A DNA stretch of 64,000 nucleotides, taken from positions 62,001-126,000 of the forward strand of contig JBBRWM010000002.1 in the NCBI GenBank assembly GCA_038249195.1, given 5' to 3'. A program made the translations under genes and the position numbers. The notes below the pieces were generated by a model, which saw nothing but the letters and a program-made list of their open reading frames with translations, searched no databases and had not been told where the DNA came from. Shown in pieces: positions 51,656-59,911 of the stretch (within the stretch, counting starts at the first letter, position 1; every line of letters starts with the position of its first letter). Source of the stretch: JAOUEA01 sp038249195 (GTDB taxonomy: Bacteria > Actinomycetota > UBA4738 > HRBIN12).

Positions 51656-53263
51656 ATGACGCGTTTCCGTCTACTCGTGGCAGGTTCGGTGGTGATGGCC
51701 ATGCTGGGCCTCGTCGCCCCGCAGGCCGTCGTTGCCAAGACCCATGCCCCGCGCTGGGTGTTGCACATGAAGCGCTACCCGGGCAGCATCTCCAACGGGG
51801 TGCGCTTCAGCCTCGATCCCCAGGTTATCCGGGCGCGGTCCGCCCATGCGGCGCGCCTGGCCCGGCCGAGGTCGGGACAGAACAACGTTCAGATGAACAG
51901 CGACAGCTACCCGCAGCTGCCGCAGAACGAAGAGTCCATCGCGACCAGCACCGACAACCCCATGGTGGCCGTGGCCGCCGCCAACGACTACATCAGCGGC
52001 GGCGTCATCGTGATGAGAACGCATGACGGAGGAAGACACTGGGCGAGCAACAACATCGTCCCGGTCTTCTATCCCACCCGAGACGCGTGCAGCGGGGGGG
52101 ACCCGGCCGTGGCCTACAGCGCGCGTGACCACGCGTTCTACATCGCTCAGCTCTGCTTCTTCCGCACCCTGGCGCCTTCGGAGGTCCAGGTCTTCAAGTC
52201 GCTCGACAACGGCAAGACGTGGACGCCGGGACGGCAGTCCGCCGTGGCCGCCACGAACTACGACGCGAACACGGGGAACACCGACGCCTCCATCTTCAAC
52301 GACAAGGAATACATCGCGGTTGACAACACCCCGACGAGTCCGCACTACGGCCGCCTGTACGTGACCTACACGAAGTTCCATATGCTCGCCGACGGGTCGA
52401 GCGACACCTGCCCGATCCAGCTCTCCTACACCGACACCGTGCCGTCCCAGAACCCGCAGCTCACGGTCTGGCAGCACACCGCCGTGGTGCCCGACGATCC
52501 CAACAGCGGCGGGCTCGGCGAGTCGGCCAACCAGTTCTCCGTCCCGGTCATCGAGAAGAGCGGCGCCCTGGACATCCCCTACATCCTGGAGGAGTGCAAC
52601 ACGAGCAAGGACCACGGGCTCCGGTTCCAGAAGTCCACCGACGGCGGCGCCAGCTTCCTGGCGAAGGGCGTCAAGGTGAACAAGCCCGGTCAGTGGAAGG
52701 ACAACCCCAACACCGACGACCTGATCCCGAACACGGCCTTCCGCGCGCCGAACACCGTGGCGATGGCGTACAGCCCCAAGACGGGGACGCTCGCCTACGT
52801 CTACACGAACTACAAGTCGGGCCGGGCGAACGGCAACATCGACGTGAGCCTGTCCCACGACGGAGGCATGACCTGGTCGAACGCCAAGACGATCAGCCTC
52901 CATCACGGGCATCCGGCGCGCAACAACCAGTTCTTCCCATGGATCGCCGCCGATCAGCACGGACGGTTCGTGGCGATGTGGCTGGACCGCCGGCAGGACC
53001 CCAACAACCACGACATCGGGACCTTCGAGGCCCGGTCGCTGAACGATGGCGGCTCGTGGAGGAACCTGCGGATCAGCACCAAGACGTGGAACCCGGACCT
53101 CGGATTCTTCACGTCGGGCGCGTTCATCGGCGACTACAGCGGGATCGCCGCCAACACCAAGGTGATCTACCCCGCGTGGACCGATGGTCGCAACTCGAAC
53201 ATCGCGAATACCGGCATCGGTGAGACCGACGTGTTCACCGACGTCGAGATCGGGGGGCGTTAG
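51656..53263 (+). CDS. Secreted Asp-box beta-propeller (sialidase-fold) protein
   Basis: 535 residues with a signal peptide (LLVAGSVVMAMLGLVAPQ, about 5-30). At least five Asp-box-like loops (THDGGRHW, SLDNGKTW, STDGGASF, SHDGGMTW and NDGGSW) mark a six-bladed propeller as in BNR glycosidases. Sialidase fold does not prove sialidase activity; a full Arg triad could not be confirmed by eye. AGGAGG is 7 bases before the ATG. It lies in a glycan gene cluster. Confidence 0.82.
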   Translation: MTRFRLLVAGSVVMAMLGLVAPQAVVAKTHAPRWVLHMKRYPGSISNGVRFSLDPQVIRARSAHAARLARPRSGQNNVQMNSDSYPQLPQNEESIATSTDNPMVAVAAANDYISGGVIVMRTHDGGRHWASNNIVPVFYPTRDACSGGDPAVAYSARDHAFYIAQLCFFRTLAPSEVQVFKSLDNGKTWTPGRQSAVAATNYDANTGNTDASIFNDKEYIAVDNTPTSPHYGRLYVTYTKFHMLADGSSDTCPIQLSYTDTVPSQNPQLTVWQHTAVVPDDPNSGGLGESANQFSVPVIEKSGALDIPYILEECNTSKDHGLRFQKSTDGGASFLAKGVKVNKPGQWKDNPNTDDLIPNTAFRAPNTVAMAYSPKTGTLAYVYTNYKSGRANGNIDVSLSHDGGMTWSNAKTISLHHGHPARNNQFFPWIAADQHGRFVAMWLDRRQDPNNHDIGTFEARSLNDGGSWRNLRISTKTWNPDLGFFTSGAFIGDYSGIAANTKVIYPAWTDGRNSNIANTGIGETDVFTDVEIGGR

Positions 53264-53292
53264 CGCGAACCGATCCGCGTTCGTTTCGACGA

Positions 53293-53320
53293 GAAGGGGC
53301 GGCCGATCGGCCGCCCCTTC
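53293..53320. terminator. Bidirectional terminator
   Basis: A perfect 12-bp G/C-rich stem with a 4-base loop between the convergent propeller and six-hairpin genes. Short A and T tracts are at its ends (AA/TT). Confidence 0.75.
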
Positions 53321-53328
53321 CGCCTGTC

Positions 53329-54375
53329 TCAGGGGCGATAGAGCAGAACCTCGGCCGCGGGAGCGGAATCGATCGCGTCGGGCAGGAGCGCGCCGGCCGC
53401 CTCGATGTTGGCTTCGGCACCGGAGTTCGCGCTCACGCGTCCGTCATCGACGCCGTCGGCGACGCGTCCGCGGGTCCTGTCGTAGACGGGCGTGCCCGCG
53501 CTGTCGCTTCGACCGAACCACGACCGGGCTGCCGCCGCCGCCCGGTCCCATCGTCCGTCACCAGTCGCGACGGCCAAACGGTCCAGGCCGAACACGACGC
53601 TCGATACGTCGTAGGGCGTGACGCTGGGCCCACCGAACCCGCCCAGCGCCGCGGGCTCCAAGTAGGCGGCCGCGCTCCGCCGAGCGGCCTCGATGAGTGC
53701 GGGCTCGCCCAGGGCCGCGCCCGCATCCGCCAGCACGCCCTCTTGCACGTGCGCCCACAGATGGGGGGCGCCGCGCTCGTCGGGGTTGTTCATCAATACC
53801 CCGTCCTCTTCGCGGTCTGCGATCTCGCGGGCCCAGCGTCGCACCGAGGGCGTCAGCTCCGCGCCGCCCGCGTGCTTCATCAGGCGCAGGCACACCTCAA
53901 CGTGCAGCGCGCGGACATCGGGTGGCGCCTGCGTCGACGCGAGATGCTCCAGGCCGCGCCGCACCGCGTCGCCCGCCCCCTCGTCTCCGAACGCGAGCCA
54001 GGCACGGCTGAGGCCGCAGAGCGCCCGGGCATGCCAGAAGTTCGGGCCCACGGATGAGGTGAGGCCCCCCGCGTTCCGCCGGCCGTCCCAGCCGTAGACG
54101 AAGTTGACCCAACGGCCGTCGGGCTCCTGCATCCAAAGGACGAACCCCATGAGGCCGCGAGCCCAGCGTTCGATCGACTGCGAGTGGGTGCGCTGCCAGA
54201 CGCGGCAGAGCAGGCCGAGGAGGCGCGCGGCGTCGTCGACGCACGCCACGCCCTCGAAGCCGGACTCGCGGGCGGCGACCGTCTCGTCGTTCCCGTCCGC
54301 GTACACGGCTACCGCGAGGGCGCCGGGCCCGGCCGCGGGCAAGGGGCGGGTGAGGCGTGCGAGCTGTCTCAGCAC
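53329..54375 (-). CDS. Six-hairpin (alpha/alpha barrel) glycoside-processing protein
   Basis: 348 residues from the GTG at 54375, which overlaps the GT4-GH130 stop by 7 bases. Sequential helix pairs (ESGFEGVACVDDAARLLGLL, LMGFVLWMQEPDGRWVNFV, GDAVRRGLEHLASTQAPPD) look like a six-hairpin glycosidase-like barrel. Catalytic residues cannot be assigned. The open frame continues upstream into the GT4-GH130 gene and is a shadow there. Co-translated with the fusion. Confidence 0.72.
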   Translation of the reverse strand: MLRQLARLTRPLPAAGPGALAVAVYADGNDETVAARESGFEGVACVDDAARLLGLLCRVWQRTHSQSIERWARGLMGFVLWMQEPDGRWVNFVYGWDGRRNAGGLTSSVGPNFWHARALCGLSRAWLAFGDEGAGDAVRRGLEHLASTQAPPDVRALHVEVCLRLMKHAGGAELTPSVRRWAREIADREEDGVLMNNPDERGAPHLWAHVQEGVLADAGAALGEPALIEAARRSAAAYLEPAALGGFGGPSVTPYDVSSVVFGLDRLAVATGDGRWDRAAAAARSWFGRSDSAGTPVYDRTRGRVADGVDDGRVSANSGAEANIEAAGALLPDAIDSAPAAEVLLYRP

Positions 54376-56771
54376 GGTTCGAGCTGCGCCAGGATGTCGC
54401 TCAGCACGAAGTCTGCGGCGGCCAGCGATTCGTCGGAGACCCCGTAGTAGACACGGATCCGCTCCGGGTCCAGCACGATGTGCCCGCTCGGGAACACGAC
54501 GTCGTGGAGGAACCCCAGGCGCTCGTAATCCACTTCGGGCACCAGCAACGGTTGGGGGGCGCGGGCGAGCACCTTGGACGGGTCGTCGGCGTCGAGCAGG
54601 AGAGCCCCCATCCCGTAGCGGTTCGTGCGGTCGGCGCCGTGATACAGCTCGAGCCAGCCGTCGTCCACCCGGATGGGCACGAGGCTCGCCCCGATGCGCG
54701 TCTCGTCCCATCGTCCGGGACGGGGGAGCGCCACGGGCCGGTGCCCGCCCCAATGCAGCAGATCGGGCGACTCGGCGAGCCAGATCCCCAGGACGTGATC
54801 GAACGAGGCCGGCATCGGCCGGGTGAAGGCGAGGTAGCGTCCGCCCACGAGCTCGGGGAACAACACGGCATCCTTCTGATCGGGTTGGAGGATGGGACCG
54901 CGCCGTTCGAATGTCACGAAATCCTCGGTGCGCAGCAGGCTCGTGGTGATGCCCATCCGGCTCACGGACACGTAGGTGATGTGGAACACGCCATCTATCT
55001 CCGTGACGCGGGGATCCTCCACGCCATATTCCTCCAATGGGGTGGCGGCCGCGACGGCGGGGGTGGGGTCCACCGTGAAGGCAACACCATCGGGGCTGCG
55101 GGCCACGCGCAGATGCGACACGTGTGTGAGGTAGTCGACGTACCCGTCGTCGTGACCCCGATGCCCGTCGGCGGGATCGCGGTAGCGGATCGAACGCGGG
55201 TCGCTGAGGTCGATGCCCGGCAGATCGCGCCGGATGTATCCCAGCACCACGGTTGGCCCGCGGTCGCCCATGCTGAAGGACGGGACGCCGACCAGTTGGC
55301 TCAGGTCGGACCCGGTCGGCAGCGGCGTGAGTGTCGGCCCTGCTCCCGCAGGCTCGAGGAGCATGGCTCCTTCGGGGAGCTCCCCGCGCTGGCGCGGGCG
55401 CTCGGCCACGCGCAAGAGGGCGATGACCTCCTCGTTGAGGCGCGCCATGCCGGCGTTGATCGTGGAGACGACCTCCATCCCCGGTTGGGACGGGGCCACG
55501 TCCGCCGGCGTGATGAGCGGGTTCTCCGCGAGCCGCGCGGCGAGCGGCACGCCCATCGCGCCGCCGGGTCGCGGTCGGGCGGGGGCCACCGCCGGGACAG
55601 AGGCCACAAGGTCTTCGAGGGTTTTCAGGAACCGATCCCCGGTCCTGGGCCAGGCGAACTCGTGCGCGTACGCATATGCGTTGTGCTCCAGCCGAGCCTT
55701 CCGGTCGGGGTCATCCATCAGCCCGTTCAGGGCCTCCGCGATCTGTCCGGGCGAACGGAAGTCGACGAGGATGCCCCGGTCCTCGGCGAGCGCCTCCTTC
55801 GCGTGCAGGTACGGCGTGGAGACCACCGCCTTGCCGGCGCCGAGGGCGTAGCTCAGGGTCCCGCTCGTGATCTGATTCGGATCCAGGTACGGCGTGACGT
55901 AGATGTCGCTCGCCAGGAGGAACTCGATGATGTCGTCCTGGCCGAGGTACTGGTCTAGGAAAGCCACGTTCTCGTTGACCCCGAGTTCCTCCACCGTCGC
56001 GATGAGTCGGTTGCGGTACTCCTCGCCGTGGCGACGCAGGAGCTCCGGATGCGTCTGCCCCGCGACGAGGTAGAGCACCTCGGGATGCCGCGCGACCACG
56101 GCCGGCATCGCCTCCAGCACGTACTCGAGTCCTTTGCCCGGCCCCACCAATCCGAACGTCGAGACGATGGGACGCCCGTCGAGCCCCAGCTTCTCCTTCA
56201 GGCGCCGCCGGCCCTTCGGCTCGATGTGGGGCATCCCGTGCTGGATGACGGACACCGGGGTCCTCACCCCGTAGACCTCGTCGAGGATCCGCACGGCCGA
56301 CTCGGCCATGACGACGAGCCCGTCGGCGGCCTCGGCGATCCGCCGGACGGCGGCCCGCACGGCAGGCGTGGGATCGGGCAGCACGGTGTGCATCGTCACG
56401 AGGCTCGGCTTTCGGACCTCGTCCAGGAACGCGCCCAGGTGATCTTCGTACGTTCCCTCGATCCAGCGCTCGCCTTCCCACCCCTCGTCGCGCCACAGCC
56501 CGTAGAGCCCGAACTCGTGTTGAACGCACACGACGTCGACGTTGGAGGCTGCGATGGCCCGTGCCGCTCCTGCGTAGCCCTCGGGCGTGCCCTGCTGGAT
56601 GCGCCAACGAACCTCGCGGCCGTAGGCCCGCACCACGTGGCGCTCGTCGATGGCCGCCACCCGCGAACGGACGGTTCGGTCGGCCACGTGCACGGCGTTG
56701 ATCAGGTCCGACGTGAACGTGGCGACGCCACAGCGCCGCGGGGGATAGGTCGAGACGAAGGCAACGCGCAT
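54369..56771 (-). CDS. GT4 glycosyltransferase fused to GH130-type phosphorylase
   Basis: 800 residues. The GT4 half (about 1-420) begins RVAFVSTYPPRRCGVATFTS and has LVGPGKGLEYVLEAMP and the donor loop YLDPNQITSGTLSYALGAGK. A linker (about 420-500) leads to a GH130 half (about 505-800) with VEDPRVTEIDGVFHITYV, ELYHGADRTNRYGMGALLLD and YYGVSDESLAAADFVL. GH130 enzymes are mannoside phosphorylases, or mannosyltransferases using the reverse reaction. The fusion suggests synthesis and trimming of the same mannoside-type glycan. The ATG at 56771 lies 6 bases after TACAGT (minus strand), no ribosome site. Confidence 0.85.
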   Translation of the reverse strand: MRVAFVSTYPPRRCGVATFTSDLINAVHVADRTVRSRVAAIDERHVVRAYGREVRWRIQQGTPEGYAGAARAIAASNVDVVCVQHEFGLYGLWRDEGWEGERWIEGTYEDHLGAFLDEVRKPSLVTMHTVLPDPTPAVRAAVRRIAEAADGLVVMAESAVRILDEVYGVRTPVSVIQHGMPHIEPKGRRRLKEKLGLDGRPIVSTFGLVGPGKGLEYVLEAMPAVVARHPEVLYLVAGQTHPELLRRHGEEYRNRLIATVEELGVNENVAFLDQYLGQDDIIEFLLASDIYVTPYLDPNQITSGTLSYALGAGKAVVSTPYLHAKEALAEDRGILVDFRSPGQIAEALNGLMDDPDRKARLEHNAYAYAHEFAWPRTGDRFLKTLEDLVASVPAVAPARPRPGGAMGVPLAARLAENPLITPADVAPSQPGMEVVSTINAGMARLNEEVIALLRVAERPRQRGELPEGAMLLEPAGAGPTLTPLPTGSDLSQLVGVPSFSMGDRGPTVVLGYIRRDLPGIDLSDPRSIRYRDPADGHRGHDDGYVDYLTHVSHLRVARSPDGVAFTVDPTPAVAAATPLEEYGVEDPRVTEIDGVFHITYVSVSRMGITTSLLRTEDFVTFERRGPILQPDQKDAVLFPELVGGRYLAFTRPMPASFDHVLGIWLAESPDLLHWGGHRPVALPRPGRWDETRIGASLVPIRVDDGWLELYHGADRTNRYGMGALLLDADDPSKVLARAPQPLLVPEVDYERLGFLHDVVFPSGHIVLDPERIRVYYGVSDESLAAADFVLSDILAQLEPC

Positions 56772-56809
56772 CGGGCAACTGTATCCGACTCGTAGGCGTC
56801 GGCCGGAGC

Positions 56810-56815
56810 TAAGCT
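56810..56815 (+). promoter_or_regulatory. -10 hexamer for the ABC exporter operon
   Basis: TAAGCT lies 8 bases before the ATG at 56824. Back-to-back with the minus-strand TACAGT of the GT4-GH130 gene (56778-56783), so this gap is a compact divergent promoter. Confidence 0.4.
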
Positions 56816-56823
56816 CAACGGTG

Positions 56824-57807
56824 ATGTTGACGACCACCGAGACCGACGCGGCGTCTCCCGAGTCCGACGGGGTCGTGATCCGCACGCGGGGGCTCAGGAA
56901 GGTCTACGACACCGGGGTGACGGCGGTCGACAGCCTGGACCTCGAGGTCGAAGAGGGGGAGATCTTCGGTCTGCTCGGGCCCAACGGCGCCGGCAAGACC
57001 ACCACGGTCGGCATGCTCACCACGCGGGTGGTGCCCACCGCCGGCACGGTGACGGTGGCCGGCATCGACGTCGTGGCCCACCCCTCCGAAGCCAAGGCCC
57101 TCATGGGCGTGGTGTCGCAGACGAACACGTTGGACCGGAGCCTCACCGTCTGGGAGAACCTGTACTTCCACGGGCGCTACTTCGGGATGAGCAAGGTCGA
57201 ATCCAAGCGCATCGCCACGCAGGTCCTCGAGGTGTTCCGGCTTGCGGATCGAGCCAAGGCCGACGTCGGCACGCTCTCGGGGGGGATGGCCCAGCGCCTG
57301 ATGGTCGCGCGGAGCATCCTGCACCGTCCCCGCACGCTCTTCCTCGACGAACCGACCTCGGGCCTCGACCCGCAATCGCGGATCGCCCTGTGGGAGATCA
57401 TCGGGGAGATCCATCGGGAAGGGCAGACCGTCGTGTTGACGACGCACTACATGGAGGAGGCCGACCGGCTCTGCGAGCGCGTGGCCATCATGGATCACGG
57501 GAAGCTGCTCGCCCTCGACACGCCCGATGCCTTGAAGCGCTCCGTCGGCGGCGACTCCGTGGTGCAGATCAAGGCCGGCGAGGAGCCGGATCGGCTGGCG
57601 GCTCACCTGCGCGACCTCGACGGGATCACGGGCAGTACCGTGATCGGCGAGACGGTCCAGCTCACCGCGCAGGGCTCCGAGGGGCTGCTCCCGCGCGTCA
57701 TCGCGGGCGCCGAGGCCGGTGGTTTCACCGTCCACGACGTCTCCATCGACGAGCCGACGCTCGAGACCGTGTTCATCAACCTCACCGGCAAGGACCTCAG
57801 GGAATGA
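56824..57807 (+). CDS. ABC transporter ATP-binding protein (DrrA-type)
   Basis: 327 residues. Walker A GPNGAGKT, signature LSGGMAQR, Walker B FLDEPTSGLDP, and an extra C-terminal domain as in drug/antibiotic exporters. ATG 56824 or the adjacent GTG 56821. The stop overlaps the permease ATG. Lies in the glycan cluster but its substrate is not known; export of a glycolipid is a guess. Confidence 0.93.
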   Translation: MLTTTETDAASPESDGVVIRTRGLRKVYDTGVTAVDSLDLEVEEGEIFGLLGPNGAGKTTTVGMLTTRVVPTAGTVTVAGIDVVAHPSEAKALMGVVSQTNTLDRSLTVWENLYFHGRYFGMSKVESKRIATQVLEVFRLADRAKADVGTLSGGMAQRLMVARSILHRPRTLFLDEPTSGLDPQSRIALWEIIGEIHREGQTVVLTTHYMEEADRLCERVAIMDHGKLLALDTPDALKRSVGGDSVVQIKAGEEPDRLAAHLRDLDGITGSTVIGETVQLTAQGSEGLLPRVIAGAEAGGFTVHDVSIDEPTLETVFINLTGKDLRE

Positions 57808-58649
57808 GCGCGCAGGGGAGCGATACGCGCGTCGCCCTGCCGTCGGTCGCACCGTTCAGGAGCACGCCGCTGATCGCGTTCGGTGCGTTGCTGTTACGCG
57901 ATCTCGCGGTGCTGCGCAAGAACTTCATCGAGTTCGTGCTGCGCACCGTCATGCAGCCCCTGCTCTTCGTCTTCGTGTTCACCTACGTGTTCCCGGTGAT
58001 CGGCCAGGGCGTGGGCGGCACGTCGGGGCAGGCGGAGTTCTCCAGCATCCTCGTTCCGGGGGTGATCGCGATCGCGTGCATCTTCCAGGGGATCCAGGCG
58101 GTCGCGCTGCCACTCGTGCAGGAGTTCGGGTTCACCCGGGAGATCGAGGACCGGGTCATGGCGCCGCTGCCGGTGTGGGCCGTCGCCTCCGGGAAGCTCC
58201 TCGCGGGCGCCGTCCAGGGGCTCATCGCGGCCGCGATCGTGTTCCCGCTCGCGCATTGGATCCCCGTCACGCCCGTGCACCTGCAGGTCATCTGGATCCG
58301 ACTCCTCACCATCCTGCCCCTCGCCTCGGTGACGGGCGCCGGCCTCGGGCTGGTGATCGGGACGCGCGTCGACCCCCGGCGCGTCCCGCTGATCTTCGGG
58401 CTCGTCGTCATCCCGATCACGTTCCTCGGGGCGACCTACTACCCGTGGGCGGCCTTGACGCCGATCCCGTGGCTCAAGGGTCTCGTCCTGCTCAACCCGC
58501 TCGTCTACATGAGCGAGGGGATGCGGATCTCGCTCACGCCGTTCGTCGAGCACATGTCGTACTGGGGGATCTACGGCGGCCTCGTCCTGTTCGCCGCGTT
58601 GCTCGCCTGGGTGGGCATCACCGGGTTCACGCGGCGCGTCCGTTCCTGA
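57804..58649 (+). CDS. ABC-2 type permease
   Basis: 281 residues with about six membrane helices of the ABC2_membrane (DrrB-like) fold, including FVFTYVFPVIGQGVGG and LGATYYPWAALTPIPW, the outer loop typical of the family. ATGA overlap with the ATPase gene gives a two-gene exporter. Confidence 0.92.
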   Translation: MSAQGSDTRVALPSVAPFRSTPLIAFGALLLRDLAVLRKNFIEFVLRTVMQPLLFVFVFTYVFPVIGQGVGGTSGQAEFSSILVPGVIAIACIFQGIQAVALPLVQEFGFTREIEDRVMAPLPVWAVASGKLLAGAVQGLIAAAIVFPLAHWIPVTPVHLQVIWIRLLTILPLASVTGAGLGLVIGTRVDPRRVPLIFGLVVIPITFLGATYYPWAALTPIPWLKGLVLLNPLVYMSEGMRISLTPFVEHMSYWGIYGGLVLFAALLAWVGITGFTRRVRS

Positions 58650-58744
58650 CGCGGGACGGGTCGTAGTCCCTTCGGCGCTCAGGTCGAGCCTTTCGGCGGC
58701 GGGGAGATGCCCGACGGACGGATGGCCGAGCGCTCACGCGCCCC

Positions 58745-58750
58745 TACGCT
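58745..58750 (+). promoter_or_regulatory. -10 hexamer of a probable leaderless promoter
   Basis: TACGCT lies 7 bases before the ATG at 58758, with no ribosome site. Confidence 0.4.
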
Positions 58751-58757
58751 GTGCGTC

Positions 58758-58946
58758 ATGCGCATCGATCGAACGACACCGGCTCCCGCCCTGCCCGCCG
58801 CCCGCTCCTGGGATAACACCGAGCTGCGCAATCGACTGGCGGGCCAGCTGGTCGGCGAGCCGGACCTCTCGGAGCTGCAGCAGCTCGCACGATCGCGTAC
58901 GGATGAGGCCTCGGGCTCCGCCCAACGACGCAGGCGCGGTCGCTAG
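58758..58946 (+). CDS. Small basic protein
   Basis: 62 residues, with ELRNRLAGQLVGEPDLSELQ in the middle and an Arg-rich end (AQRRRRGR). The ATG lies 7 bases after TACGCT. No family recognised. It may be real because the start arrangement repeats that of many real genes; coding status otherwise rests on length alone. Confidence 0.45.
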   Translation: MRIDRTTPAPALPAARSWDNTELRNRLAGQLVGEPDLSELQQLARSRTDEASGSAQRRRRGR

Positions 58947-59020
58947 CCTTCCGGAGCTCCTCCCGCCGTTCCTCCTGGTCCTGGGATATCGTTCGGGCAG
59001 CTCGATGAGGGGGGGTTCCC

Positions 59021-59878
59021 ATGTCCGCACCGGATCCATCAGGCTCGTCGCCGCTGCCGCGCGGCATCGTCCAGGACGCGGGTCGCCTTGAGCTGGACCG
59101 CGACGAGATGCATCGCAGCTTCCAAGACCCCCGGTACGAGGGTCGGCGCCTCTTCTCGGAACTGATCGGGACCTTCTTCCTCGTCCTCGTCGCCTGCGGC
59201 GGCGCGGTCGTCAACGCGCAGAGCAACGGGCAGATCCCGCTCGCCGTCCGTGTGGTGGCGCCCGGCCTGATGGTGATGGCCATGATCATGTTCATGGGAG
59301 CGGTCTCCGGTGCCCACTTCAACCCGGTCGTGTCGCTTGCGTTCGCGGCCCGGGGGGACTTCCCGTGGAAGCGCGTGCCCGGCTACCTCATCGCGCAGAT
59401 CCTCGGCGCGCTTGCGGCCGTGCTGTTCCTGCGGGCCACGCTCGGCAACATCGGCGGGCTGGGCGTGACCGAGCCCGGTCCGGGCATCTCGGCCGGGACG
59501 GCGGTCGTCTTCGAGGCGGTCCTCACCTTCGGGCTGCTGAGCACGATCCTCGGGACCGCGTCCGGGGCCCAGAACGTGGGGGTGCTGGGCGCCATCGCGG
59601 TCGGCTCCTACATCGCTCTGGCGGGGCTGTGGTCCGCGCCGATCAGTGGCGCCTCGATGAACCCGACCCGTTCGCTCGCGCCGATCATCGTCGGCGGCGA
59701 CTGGTCGAACTGGTGGGTGTACGTGGCCGGACCGCTCGTGGGTGGTGCCGTCGCGGTTGGCGTGGCCTGGGTCCTGCGCGGATCGGGCGGCGGCATCCGA
59801 GGCAAGATGGCGGCCCAGGGTGAGGTCACGCTCAGTCGGGGCGGCGAGGGCGGCGAGGATGTCGCGAAGCCGCTCTGA
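59021..59878 (+). CDS. MIP-family channel (aquaporin) with NPV and NPT motifs
   Basis: 285 residues, six membrane helices. The two half-helix motifs read SGAHFNPVVS and SGASMNPTRS. Aquaporins normally carry NPA in both; here the third residue is Val and Thr. An extra N-terminal tail of about 40 residues and a C-terminal Gly/Arg tail are present. The ATG follows a G-rich ribosome site, GAGGGGGGG. Substrate (water, glycerol or other small solute) cannot be fixed. Confidence 0.88.
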   Translation: MSAPDPSGSSPLPRGIVQDAGRLELDRDEMHRSFQDPRYEGRRLFSELIGTFFLVLVACGGAVVNAQSNGQIPLAVRVVAPGLMVMAMIMFMGAVSGAHFNPVVSLAFAARGDFPWKRVPGYLIAQILGALAAVLFLRATLGNIGGLGVTEPGPGISAGTAVVFEAVLTFGLLSTILGTASGAQNVGVLGAIAVGSYIALAGLWSAPISGASMNPTRSLAPIIVGGDWSNWWVYVAGPLVGGAVAVGVAWVLRGSGGGIRGKMAAQGEVTLSRGGEGGEDVAKPL

Positions 59879-59911
59879 GGGGCCTCCCGGGGCGGGGGGG
59901 GAACTGGGCGA

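Noticed and set aside
51656..53263. True sialidase
   Set aside because: Asp boxes show the fold only; I could not place the Arg triad, Tyr and Glu of the active site by eye.
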